Assembly: GCA_958418815.1 (NCBI GenBank)
Contig: CATZGB010000011.1
Coordinates: forward strand, 1 to 64,000
From: an uncultured Bacteroidales bacterium
Lineage (GTDB): Bacteria; Bacteroidota; Bacteroidia; Bacteroidales; Muribaculaceae
Reading direction: 5' to 3'
DNA: 64,000 nt
Shown: piece after piece, positions 25,848 through 34,368 of the stretch
Numbering within the stretch: the stretch's first letter is position 1
Layout: each line of letters starts with the position of its first letter
Position numbers and translations under genes: made by a program
Notes under the pieces: model-generated
The model's database searches: none
Seen by the model: the letters and a program-made list of their open reading frames with translations, nothing else
Told to the model about the DNA's origin: nothing

Positions 25848-28574
25848 TCAGCCGAGCGAGGCGAGGGTCGCCTTCAGCGCGTCAAGGCGGGCGATGGTGT
25901 CGGCCTGCTTGCGACGTTCGGCATCAATGACCGCCGCAGGGGCCTTCGACACGAAACGCTCGTTGGCGAGCTTGGCCTCGATTTTGCGCAGGAAGTCGCT
26001 GTGGTAGGCGATTTCCTTCTCGACCTTGGCGCGTTCGGCCTCAACATCTATGTTGGCGGCCAAGGGTATGGCGAACTCCGTGGTGTCGACTATGAAACCG
26101 GCTGCCGGCCCTTCGGGCTTGGTTGCGTCGGCAACAATCTCCGAGAGGTTGGCGAGCTTGCGGACAAGCGCCTCCACCCCGGCCGACAATCCCGACTGGC
26201 GGTTGATGACAAGCAACTGGAGAGCGTCGCGCTGCGGCAGGTTCTTTGACGCGCGCACACCGCGGACGGCTGTCAGCAGCTCCATGGCGAAATCCATCTC
26301 CTTCAGCAACGCGTTGTCAACTTCAGCAGCCTGGGGCATCATCTGCACCATCAGGGACTCGCCCGGACGACGTTCCTCAAGGTTCTGCCAGATTTCCTCG
26401 GTGATGAAAGGCATGAATGGATGGAGCAGACGCAACAGGGCGTCGAAGAAGCTTACAGTCTCGGCATATACAGCCGGATTGATGGGGGTGCCGAACGCGG
26501 GCTTGACCATCTCAAGATACGACGATGAGAAATCATCGCGGATAAGACGGTAAAGCAGATTGGCGGCCTCAGAGATACGGAACTTCTCCATAAGGTCATT
26601 CACCTCGGCCACAGCAGCGGCCAGGCGCGAGCGGAACCAGTCGATGGCCGCCTTGTCGGCCTCGTTGATTCCGGATGCTGGGGCCGACACGGCTGAGTCA
26701 GGACTCCATCCGGCAATCAGGCGGAACACATTCCAGAGCTTGTTGGAGAAGTTTCGGCCGGTCTCGCAAAGTTTCTCGTCGAAGAGAATGTCGTTTCCGG
26801 CGGGAGCGGAAAGCATCAGGCCGAGACGCACACCGTCGGCCCCGAAATTGGCAATCAGTTCCAGCGGGTCGGGCGAGTTTCCGAGCGACTTGCTCATCTT
26901 GCGTCCGAGGCTGTCGCGCACGATGCCGGTAAAGTAAACATTCTTGAACGGCTCCTTGCCTGTGTATTCATATCCGGCCATGATCATTCGGGCCACCCAG
27001 AAGAAGATGATGTCAGGCCCGGTCACGAGAGTGGCGGTGGGATAGTAGTAGCTGATTTCCTCGTTGCCCGGATTGTTGATTCCGTCAAACAGAGTGATGG
27101 GCCACAGCCATGAGGAGAACCATGTGTCAAGCGCGCCGGCATCCTGGGTGAGGTCAGAGTCACAAATGTCCTGGCATCCGGTGAGGGCCTTGACCTTCTC
27201 CACAGCCTTTTCGAGCGATTCAGCCACAACGAAAGTCTCTTTGCCGGGATTGGCAGGGTCGTTGTAATAATAGGCCGGGATGCGGTGTCCCCACCATAAC
27301 TGGCGGCTGATACACCAGTCCTGTATGTTCTCAAGCCACACACGGTAGGTCGACTTGTATTTCTCGGGCACGAATTTGATGATGTCGTCCATCACCGGAG
27401 AGAGGGAGATGTCGGCGAAGTGCTTCATATTGACAAACCACTGCAACGACAAGCGCGGCTCGATGGCTACCTTGGTGCGTTCCGAGAAACCCACATTGTT
27501 GACATAATCCTCCACCTTCTCCATCAGACCGGCTTTCTGCAGGTCCTCGGCAATCTTGTCGCGTACCTCGAAACGGTCCATGCCGACATACAGCCCGGCA
27601 TCCTCCGAGAGGGTAGCGTCCTCGTTGAAGATGTCTATCGAGGGGAGATTGTGGGTCTTGCCGAGCATGTAGTCATTCTTGTCATGCGCCGGAGTGACCT
27701 TCAGACAGCCTGTACCGAAATCAACCTCGACATAGCGGTCTTCGATGACAGGAATCACACGGCCCACCAGAGGCACGACCACCTTCTTGCCCTTGAGCCA
27801 GGCGTTCTTGGGATCCTTGGGATTGATACACATCGCCGTGTCCCCCATGATGGTCTCGGGGCGGGTGGTGGCCACCACGGCATATTTGCGGCCATCCTTG
27901 TCGACATGCACTACATTGCCCCCCTCCTCGCTCACCGCGTCGGAGGTCTCCCCTTCCGCCAGATAATAGCGGAGGTAATAAAGCTTTGACTGCTCCTGGA
28001 CGAAGTAGACCTCGTCATCTGAGATGGCCGTGCGGTTGACAGGATCCCAGTTGACCATACGCAGGCCACGGTAAATCAGTCCTTTCTCATAGAGGTCACA
28101 GAACACTTTCGTGACAGCCTCCGAGCGGAGCGGATCCATTGTGAAAGCTGTGCGGTCCCAGTCGCAAGAAGCGCCGAGCTTGCGGAGCTGCTGCAGGATT
28201 ATGCCGCCATGATGACGGGTCCAGTCCCAGGCATGTTCGAGAAACTCCTCACGGGTGAGGTCGGTCTTCTTTATGCCCTGCGCCGCGAGCTTGGCAATCA
28301 CCTTTGTCTCGGTGGCGATAGAGGCATGGTCGGTGCCGGGCACCCAGCACGCGTTCTTGCCCTGCATGCGCGCACGGCGTATGAGGATGTCCTGGATGGT
28401 CTCGTTGAGCATATGGCCCATATGCAACACACCGGTCACATTGGGGGGAGGGATGACTATGGTGTAGGGTTCCCTTGCGTCTGGCTTGGAGCTGAAAAGC
28501 TTATGCTCCATCCAGTAGGCATACCACTTGTCTTCAACCTCGGCCGGATTGTATTTGGATGCTAATTCTTTCAT
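25848..28574 (-). CDS. valS: Valyl-tRNA synthetase
   Basis: ValS charges tRNA-Val and edits misacylated threonine. The product (908 aa from 28574) is a class I synthetase with 'PPPNVTGVLHMGHML' (HIGH-type motif, about 45-55), the CP1 editing domain including 'TTRPETIMGDTA', and the 'KMSKSLGN' loop (about 540). The C-terminal region after 'ANIDVEAERAKVEKEI' is a coiled-coil tRNA-binding arm. An ATG three codons upstream (28583) is only about 8 bp from the -7 box; 28574 is chosen by family similarity. It is monocistronic. Confidence 0.97.
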   Translation of the reverse strand: MKELASKYNPAEVEDKWYAYWMEHKLFSSKPDAREPYTIVIPPPNVTGVLHMGHMLNETIQDILIRRARMQGKNACWVPGTDHASIATETKVIAKLAAQGIKKTDLTREEFLEHAWDWTRHHGGIILQQLRKLGASCDWDRTAFTMDPLRSEAVTKVFCDLYEKGLIYRGLRMVNWDPVNRTAISDDEVYFVQEQSKLYYLRYYLAEGETSDAVSEEGGNVVHVDKDGRKYAVVATTRPETIMGDTAMCINPKDPKNAWLKGKKVVVPLVGRVIPVIEDRYVEVDFGTGCLKVTPAHDKNDYMLGKTHNLPSIDIFNEDATLSEDAGLYVGMDRFEVRDKIAEDLQKAGLMEKVEDYVNNVGFSERTKVAIEPRLSLQWFVNMKHFADISLSPVMDDIIKFVPEKYKSTYRVWLENIQDWCISRQLWWGHRIPAYYYNDPANPGKETFVVAESLEKAVEKVKALTGCQDICDSDLTQDAGALDTWFSSWLWPITLFDGINNPGNEEISYYYPTATLVTGPDIIFFWVARMIMAGYEYTGKEPFKNVYFTGIVRDSLGRKMSKSLGNSPDPLELIANFGADGVRLGLMLSAPAGNDILFDEKLCETGRNFSNKLWNVFRLIAGWSPDSAVSAPASGINEADKAAIDWFRSRLAAAVAEVNDLMEKFRISEAANLLYRLIRDDFSSSYLEMVKPAFGTPINPAVYAETVSFFDALLRLLHPFMPFITEEIWQNLEERRPGESLMVQMMPQAAEVDNALLKEMDFAMELLTAVRGVRASKNLPQRDALQLLVINRQSGLSAGVEALVRKLANLSEIVADATKPEGPAAGFIVDTTEFAIPLAANIDVEAERAKVEKEIAYHSDFLRKIEAKLANERFVSKAPAAVIDAERRKQADTIARLDALKATLASLG

Positions 28575-28591
28575 AAGGTTCATTTTGCCCG

Positions 28592-28599
28592 CAAAATTA
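28592..28599 (-). promoter_or_regulatory. -7 box TAATTTTG for valS
   Basis: A minus-strand TAATTTTG followed by C gives a leader of about 14 nt to the 28574 start, or 4-5 nt to the 28583 ATG. Confidence 0.6.
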
Positions 28600-28621
28600 C
28601 AAAAAATAAGCGAATTTTGAC

Positions 28622-28629
28622 TAACTTTG
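28622..28629 (+). promoter_or_regulatory. -7 box TAACTTTG for the S9 peptidase gene
   Basis: A plus-strand TAACTTTG followed by C gives a leader of about 63 nt. Its upstream side overlaps the promoter region of divergent valS. Confidence 0.6.
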
Positions 28630-28696
28630 CCGTGAAGAATCTCCCGGAGGCCATTCCGGGGTGATTACAGTCACAAAAATTTAACTGAATATCACC

Positions 28697-30820
28697 ATGA
28701 ACAAATCCCTTCTGCCCGTCGCCGCCGCCTCGCTGATGGCCATCGCCACAAGCTGCGGACAACAGGAAGAAATGATCGAGAAACCCGACTTCTCGTCGGC
28801 AACAGGCATTTTCGACATGGAAGCCCTGGAGGCGCTGGGGCGTGTGTCAAACCCGCAGGTGTCGCCTGATGGGAAGAAGATTCTCTACGGAGTGAGCTAT
28901 GAGAGCGTGGAGCTCAACAAGAGCAACAACGAGCTTTACACGATGAACCTCGACGGCACGGATGTGAAACGCCTCACAAAGACCGCGATGTCTGAGGGGG
29001 ACGCCGTGTGGATTGACAACGGCCGTAAAATCGCCTTCGTCGCCGCCCATGACGGCAAGCCCCAGCTCTGGGTAATGAACGCCGACGGCACGAACCGCCA
29101 TGTGGTAAGCCGCCTCGAAAACGGTGTCGGAGGTTTCAAAGTGTCGCCCGACGGGAAGAAGGTGGTCATCGTGTCCACCGTAAAATACAACCGCACCGCC
29201 CAGGATGTATATCCCGACCTCACCAAGGCTACCGGCCGCCTGATCGACGACATGATGTACAAACACTGGGACGAATGGGTCACCGAGATACCCCATCCCT
29301 TCATCGCCGACTTCGACAACTACCGCCTGACAAACATCAAGGATATAATGGAGGGGGAGCGCTTCGAGTCACCGATGAAACCTTTCGGCGGCGTTGAGTC
29401 ATTCGCCTGGTCGCCTGACTCGCGCGAGCTGGTTTACGTCAGCCGCAAAAAAGAAGGCATGGAATACGCCATCTCAACCAACTCAGACCTCTACTGCTAC
29501 AACCTCGAATCTGGCGAGACACGCAACCTCACCGAAGGCATGATGGGCTACGACACCAATCCCGCGTTCTCCCCCGACGGCAGCAAGCTCGCCTGGCTCT
29601 CTATGGAACACGATGGCTATGAGAGCGACAAGAACCGAATTTTCGTGATGGACATGGCAACCGGTGAGAAGACCGACCTCACCGCCGACTGGGACTACAC
29701 CGCCGACCAGTTTGCCTGGTATCCCGACGGAAAGAAAATCTACTTCATCGCGCCCTACCAGGGTGTGACCCCGGTGTTCTCAATCGATGTCGAGAGCCAT
29801 AAGGTGGACTTCATCACCGGCAAACAGGACATCTGTGACTACGCCGCTCTCGCGCCCGTCGACGGCAAGACCCTCATCACGATGCGCCACTCGTTCCTCT
29901 ATCCCAACGAGATATTCTCTGTGACCGACAATGTGGCCACCGCGCTCACCGAGGTCAACAAAGACATCCTCGGCCAAATCGACGCCCCGATGATGGAGAA
30001 GGTGCTCGTGCCGACCACCGACGGCAAGGAGATGACCACCTGGGTCATCTATCCCCCGAAATTTGACAAGACCAAGAAATATCCCGCCCTCCTCTACTGC
30101 CAGGGCGGCCCGCAGCAGGCCGTGAGCCAGTTCTGGAGCTACAGGTGGAACCTTATGCTCATGGCTTCCAAGGGCTACATCGTCATCGCCCCCAACCGTC
30201 GCGGACTCCCCGGATTCGGCACCGAGTGGAACGCCCAGATTTCAGGCGACTACCCCGGCCAGAACATGCAGGATTACCTCTCCGCTGTCGATTACATGAA
30301 GCAGCAGCCCTACGTCGACGAGGCCCATATCGGAGCCGTCGGCGCAAGCTACGGAGGATTCTCCGTCTACATGCTCGCAGGCATCCACCAGGGCCGCTTC
30401 GCAGCCTTTGTGGCCCACGCCGGAATCTTCAACATGGAGGCCCAGTATCTCGAGACAGAGGAGATGTGGTTTGCCAACTGGGACATGGGCGGCGCCTTCT
30501 GGGACAAGAACAATCCCGTGGCGCAGCGCACATTCGCCAACTCCCCCCACAAGTTTGTCGACAACTGGGACACCCCCATCCTTGTCACCCACGGCGAATA
30601 TGACTTCCGCATCCTCTCCTCACAGGGCGAGATGGCATTCAACGCCGCCCGCCTCCGCGGAGTTCCCGCCGAGATGCTGATTTTCCCGGATGAGAACCAC
30701 TGGATCCTGAAGCCCCAGAACGCCATCATGTGGCAGCGCGTGTTCTTCCGCTGGCTCGACCGCTGGCTCAAGCCCACAGCCGCCGAAAACGCCGAGACAG
30801 AGGCTGCCACCGAGGCCTGA
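28697..30820 (+). CDS. S9-family prolyl oligopeptidase-type lipoprotein (dipeptidyl-peptidase-like)
   Basis: The 707-aa product has a lipoprotein signal ending in TSC (Cys 20), an N-terminal beta-propeller with WD40-like 'SPDGKK' blades (about 45-400) and a C-terminal alpha/beta hydrolase. The nucleophile lies in 'GASYGGF' (Ser 551), the acid is probably Asp 636 ('GEYDFRI') and the base His 668 ('DENHWI'). This is the plan of dipeptidyl-peptidases and acylaminoacyl-peptidases, which trim short peptides; a DPP5-like role in periplasmic peptide use is likely but not proven. It is monocistronic with a clear terminator. Confidence 0.93.
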   Translation: MNKSLLPVAAASLMAIATSCGQQEEMIEKPDFSSATGIFDMEALEALGRVSNPQVSPDGKKILYGVSYESVELNKSNNELYTMNLDGTDVKRLTKTAMSEGDAVWIDNGRKIAFVAAHDGKPQLWVMNADGTNRHVVSRLENGVGGFKVSPDGKKVVIVSTVKYNRTAQDVYPDLTKATGRLIDDMMYKHWDEWVTEIPHPFIADFDNYRLTNIKDIMEGERFESPMKPFGGVESFAWSPDSRELVYVSRKKEGMEYAISTNSDLYCYNLESGETRNLTEGMMGYDTNPAFSPDGSKLAWLSMEHDGYESDKNRIFVMDMATGEKTDLTADWDYTADQFAWYPDGKKIYFIAPYQGVTPVFSIDVESHKVDFITGKQDICDYAALAPVDGKTLITMRHSFLYPNEIFSVTDNVATALTEVNKDILGQIDAPMMEKVLVPTTDGKEMTTWVIYPPKFDKTKKYPALLYCQGGPQQAVSQFWSYRWNLMLMASKGYIVIAPNRRGLPGFGTEWNAQISGDYPGQNMQDYLSAVDYMKQQPYVDEAHIGAVGASYGGFSVYMLAGIHQGRFAAFVAHAGIFNMEAQYLETEEMWFANWDMGGAFWDKNNPVAQRTFANSPHKFVDNWDTPILVTHGEYDFRILSSQGEMAFNAARLRGVPAEMLIFPDENHWILKPQNAIMWQRVFFRWLDRWLKPTAAENAETEAATEA

Positions 30821-30844
30821 CCGGCATACATTCATTACTGACAT

Positions 30845-30896
30845 AATCCCCCTGACACAAATCCCCCGACATACCGGGATGAATGTCAGGGGGATT
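30845..30896 (+). terminator. Terminator of the S9 peptidase gene
   Basis: AATCCCCCTGACA (30845-30857) pairs perfectly with TGTCAGGGGGATT (30884-30896), followed by GCTTTGG. The T tract is short. Confidence 0.7.
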
Positions 30897-30958
30897 GCTT
30901 TGGTCAATGAACATTATTACTGACAAAAATGTTAATTTGGCAGATTTTCACAGTGCCT

Positions 30959-30990
30959 TGTGGCAGTCGACAGCGACACCTGTGGCAGTC
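30959..30990. repeat. Phased direct repeats upstream of groESL
   Basis: TGTGGCAGTC occurs at 30959-30968 and again at 30981-30990, 22 bp apart start to start, about two helical turns. They sit 10-40 bp upstream of the sigma-54-like element and could bind an activator on one DNA face. Confidence 0.5.
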
Positions 30991-30999
30991 CGCGCAAGT

Positions 31000-31016
31000 T
31001 TGGCACAGTTTTCGCA
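31000..31016 (+). promoter_or_regulatory. Sigma-54-like promoter of groES-groEL
   Basis: TTGGCACAGTTTTCGCA agrees with the RpoN consensus YTGGCACGRNNNTTGCW at all but two positions, and the invariant GG (31002-31003) and GC (31014-31015) are exactly 10 bp apart. The start would be near 31027, giving an 86-nt leader. No TAnnTTTG promoter is found between the preceding terminator and groES. Confidence 0.6.
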
Positions 31017-31112
31017 TATATCACAAACAGGGAGTCGCCTGACAACGCGGAAGCGTCGCAACGGCATTCACCCCCGCAAGACAACTAAAAACTTAAAACC
31101 ACAATATCAATC

Positions 31113-31385
31113 ATGAAACTCAAACCGCTGGCCGACCGCGTGCTGATTCAGCCCACTCCGGCCGAAGAAACCACTCTCTCAGGCATCATCATCCCCGACT
31201 CTGCCAAGGAAAAACCCCTCAAAGGCACCGTGATTGCCGCCGGGAAAGGCACCAAGGATGAGGAAATGATTCTCAAAGAAGGTGACAAGGTGTTGTACGG
31301 CAAATATGCCGGAACCGAAATCGAGCTTGACGGGGAGAAATACCTCATCATGCGTCAGACCGATGTACTCGGCGTGTTTGAATAA
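31113..31385 (+). CDS. groES: Co-chaperonin GroES
   Basis: GroES caps the GroEL ring during folding cycles. The 90-aa product has the family start 'KLKPLADRVLIQP', the mobile loop 'EETTLSGIIIPDSAKEKP' and the C-terminal 'YLIMRQTDVLGVFE'. It lies 53 bp upstream of groEL in the usual two-gene operon. No CIRCE inverted repeat is present upstream; control may instead be through the sigma-54-like promoter. Confidence 0.98.
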   Translation: MKLKPLADRVLIQPTPAEETTLSGIIIPDSAKEKPLKGTVIAAGKGTKDEEMILKEGDKVLYGKYAGTEIELDGEKYLIMRQTDVLGVFE

Positions 31386-31438
31386 AGACAACTCAACCAT
31401 ACAGAACCCCAACCTACTCTCCCAACAAACATACCACA

Positions 31439-33076
31439 ATGGCTAAAGAAATAAAATTCGATATCAAGGCTCGCGAAGAGCTCAAGAAAGGCGTTGACGC
31501 CCTGGCCGACGCCGTCAAGGTAACCCTGGGTCCCAAAGGCCGCAACGTAATTATCGAGAAGAAATATGGCGCTCCCCACATCACCAAGGATGGTGTGTCG
31601 GTGGCCCGCGAAATCGAGCTTGAGGACGCGTTCCAGAACATGGGCGCACAGCTCGTCAAGGAGGTTGCCTCCAAGACCGGAGATGACGCAGGCGACGGTA
31701 CAACCACCGCCACTGTCCTCGCGCAGGCCATCATCACCCACGGCCTCAAGAATGTGGCCGCCGGAGCCAATCCCATGGATGTGAAACGCGGCATCGACAA
31801 GGCCGTTGCCGCCATCGTCGAAGGCATCAAGGCTCAGGCCGAAGAGGTTGGCGACGACTTCAAGAAAATCGAGGATGTGGCCCGTATCTCGGCCAACAAC
31901 GACGAGGCCATCGGCCATCTCATCGCCGAGGCCATGAAGAAGGTCAAGAAAGAGGGTGTCATCACCGTAGATGAGGCCAAGGGCACCGAGACCACGGTTG
32001 ACATCGTGGAAGGCATGCAGTTTGACCGAGGCTACATCTCACCCTACTTCATCACCGACAGCGAGAAGATGGAGTGTGTGATGGAGTCACCCTACATCCT
32101 CCTCTACGACAAGAAGATTTCCAACCTCAAGGATATGCTCCCCATCCTCGAAGCCACAGCCCAGAGCGGCCGCGGCCTGCTGATCATCGCCGAGGATGTC
32201 GACCAGGAAGCCCTCGCCACCCTCGTGGTGAACCGCCTACGCGGCTCCCTCAAGGTATGCGCCGTCAAGGCTCCCGGCTTCGGCGACCGCCGCAAGGAGA
32301 TGCTTGAAGACATCGCCATCCTCACCGGCGGTGTAGTGGTCAGCGAGGAGAAGGGCATGCGCCTCGACGCGGCCAACATCGAAGTACTCGGAAAGACCGA
32401 GAAAGTCTCCATCAACAAGGAGAACACCACCATCGTCAACGGAGCCGGCGAGAAGGAGAAAATCGCTGCCCGTGTCGCCCAGATCAAGGCCCAGATCGAG
32501 CAGACCAAGAGCGACTACGACCGCGAGAAGCTCCAGGAACGTCTTGCCAAGCTCGCGGGCGGTGTAGCAGTGCTTCATATCGGCGCACCCTCCGAGGTTG
32601 AGATGAAAGAGAAGAAAGACCGCGTAGACGACGCTCTGTCGGCCACCCGTGCCGCCATCGCCGAAGGCATCGTACCCGGCGGCGGTGTGGCATACATCCG
32701 CGCGATGAAAAACGCCGAAGGCCTCCGCGGCTCAAACGACGACGAGGACACAGGTATCCACATCGTCCTCCGCGCCGTCGAGGAGCCTATGCGCCAGATT
32801 GTCGCCAACGCAGGCGTTGAAGGCGCAGTGGTTGTCCAGAAAGTCAAGGAAGGCAACGCCGACTTCGGCTACAACGCCCGCACCGATGTCTACGAGAACC
32901 TGATGGCAGCCGGAGTCATCGACCCCGCCAAGGTGACCCGCGTGGCTCTCGAAAACGCCGCCTCCATCGCCGGGATGTTCCTCACCACCGAGTGTGTCAT
33001 CGCCGACAAGAAGGAGGAGAACCCCGCTCCCGCAATGCCCGCCGGCGGAATGGGAGGAATGGGCGGCATGATGTAA
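31439..33076 (+). CDS. groEL: Chaperonin GroEL
   Basis: GroEL forms the 14-mer folding chamber. The 545-aa product contains 'VTLGPKGRNV', the ATP-binding 'GDGTTTATVLAQ' segment with its catalytic aspartates, and the flexible C-terminal tail 'MPAGGMGGMGGMM'. The length is standard. It follows groES directly, with a hairpin terminator 66 bp downstream. Confidence 0.99.
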   Translation: MAKEIKFDIKAREELKKGVDALADAVKVTLGPKGRNVIIEKKYGAPHITKDGVSVAREIELEDAFQNMGAQLVKEVASKTGDDAGDGTTTATVLAQAIITHGLKNVAAGANPMDVKRGIDKAVAAIVEGIKAQAEEVGDDFKKIEDVARISANNDEAIGHLIAEAMKKVKKEGVITVDEAKGTETTVDIVEGMQFDRGYISPYFITDSEKMECVMESPYILLYDKKISNLKDMLPILEATAQSGRGLLIIAEDVDQEALATLVVNRLRGSLKVCAVKAPGFGDRRKEMLEDIAILTGGVVVSEEKGMRLDAANIEVLGKTEKVSINKENTTIVNGAGEKEKIAARVAQIKAQIEQTKSDYDREKLQERLAKLAGGVAVLHIGAPSEVEMKEKKDRVDDALSATRAAIAEGIVPGGGVAYIRAMKNAEGLRGSNDDEDTGIHIVLRAVEEPMRQIVANAGVEGAVVVQKVKEGNADFGYNARTDVYENLMAAGVIDPAKVTRVALENAASIAGMFLTTECVIADKKEENPAPAMPAGGMGGMGGMM

Positions 33077-33142
33077 GCCACTTACCCATTTATCAGGCAG
33101 ATTCCTTACAATCACACCTGACCTCGAATTGATTTGACCATA

Positions 33143-33176
33143 TCGGCCCGGTTTTCACAAATGAAGACCGGGCCGA
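33143..33176 (+). terminator. groESL terminator hairpin
   Basis: A 15-bp stem (33143-33157 with 33162-33176, one G-U position) with a 4-base loop follows groEL. The trailing T tract is weak. Confidence 0.6.
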
Positions 33177-33233
33177 CTTCATAGCCAGCAACACATGCCA
33201 ACATTAAGAACCTGGATGCCACATAATTGAAAA

Positions 33234-33268
33234 CCGGCCCTTGAACCTGTGACGGGTTCAGGGGCCGG
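33234..33268 (-). terminator. Terminator of the esterase-GH5 operon
   Basis: A 14-bp stem (33234-33247 with 33255-33268, one G-U position) is followed on the minus strand by a T-rich tract (TTTTCAATT). It sits 27 bp past the GH5 stop codon. Confidence 0.75.
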
Positions 33269-33294
33269 CTGATGTTCCAGACTCTTGCGTCTTG

Positions 33295-34308
33295 TCAGTT
33301 GGCTGAGTTGCGGGCCTGGATGGTCTTCATGGCCAGGCGGGCCCACTCCTTGAGCTGGGAGTCGGTCCAGTGCATGGCGTTGTCGGATGCATCAGGGGTG
33401 ACCATCGAGCAGGTCTCATCCTTGTCGGCGATGTCCCACATAAGCATTGACAGGTGGTTGTCGTCGGCGAGCTTCACCCACTTGTCCCATGATTCGTATC
33501 CGATAGGGCCGTCGCCAGTGTTCTCCATCGAGCCGCATTCAGAGATTATCAGGGGCAGGCCGTTGGCTATGGCCTTCTCTGCCTTGGCGCGATATTCGTC
33601 GCCATGGCTGGCGGCATAGAAATGGAGGCTGTAAAGGAGGTTGTCGAATTCAAGCGGCGACTCCGACGCGAGGTCGACATCCTGGTCCCAGCGCGGGGTG
33701 CCGACGATTATCACCGAGTTTGGAGCCTTGTCGCGGATGACCGGAATCAGCTCGTTGGCGTACTCCTTGATTTCCTGCCATTCCACTTCGGTAGGCTCAT
33801 TCCAGATTTCATATAAGATGTTGGGGGTGTCGCCATATTTATCGGTGACGGTAGTGAAGAACTGCTTGGCATCGGCAAGGCGGTTTTCATGGGAATGCCA
33901 GTCGCAGATGACATACATCCCATTCTCTATGGCAGCGTCTATGACAGCATAAAGCTTCGCCATGGCATCAGCCGAGTCAGCGTCATAGCAGTTGACGACA
34001 TCACCCGAGGTATGCGCGCCTATTGCGGCACGGGTGATGTTGGCCCCCCATTTCTGCTTGAAAGCCATCACTGTGGAGTCGTTGTAGAAACGCCCCCAGT
34101 TGGAATGCCAGCCAAGGCTCGGGCCATTCAGGACGACGGTGTCACCGGCGGCATTCTTCAGCAGAAGACCATCTACCTGCAGATGAGACACCGACTCCAC
34201 GGAGTCAGTCTCGCCGTTTGTCATTTCGGCGGTCTTTTTGCCGCCACAGCCTGTCATGGATGACATGACAGCCGCCCCAATCAGGATTGTTGCAATTGTC
34301 TTGTTCAC
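33295..34308 (-). CDS. GH5-family glycoside hydrolase lipoprotein (endoglucanase/mannanase-like)
   Basis: The 337-aa product has a lipobox SMTGC (Cys 21) and a GH5 (beta/alpha)8 barrel. The acid/base is Glu 171 in 'YEIWNEP' and the nucleophile is Glu 257 in 'ISECGS'; 'CDWHSHEN' near 135-142 supplies the usual substrate-site histidines. The sequence around 'GWHSNWGRFYN' resembles GH5_2 cellulases. As a lipoprotein it should act on beta-1,4-glucan or mannan at the cell surface or in the periplasm. It follows an esterase gene by 60 bp, suggesting joint attack on acetylated polysaccharide. No SusC/SusD pair is adjacent. Confidence 0.9.
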   Translation of the reverse strand: MNKTIATILIGAAVMSSMTGCGGKKTAEMTNGETDSVESVSHLQVDGLLLKNAAGDTVVLNGPSLGWHSNWGRFYNDSTVMAFKQKWGANITRAAIGAHTSGDVVNCYDADSADAMAKLYAVIDAAIENGMYVICDWHSHENRLADAKQFFTTVTDKYGDTPNILYEIWNEPTEVEWQEIKEYANELIPVIRDKAPNSVIIVGTPRWDQDVDLASESPLEFDNLLYSLHFYAASHGDEYRAKAEKAIANGLPLIISECGSMENTGDGPIGYESWDKWVKLADDNHLSMLMWDIADKDETCSMVTPDASDNAMHWTDSQLKEWARLAMKTIQARNSAN

Positions 34309-34368
34309 GATAATGTTGGTTTTGAGTTAGTTTATGTATCTGTCTAAGCAAGTGAGTTTCGTCAGTTG

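Noticed and set aside
30932..30939. TTAATTTG as a housekeeping -7 box for groES
   Set aside because: It has a mismatch at the second position, lacks a TTTG 19-21 bp upstream and would give a leader of about 170 nt; the sigma-54-like element fits better.
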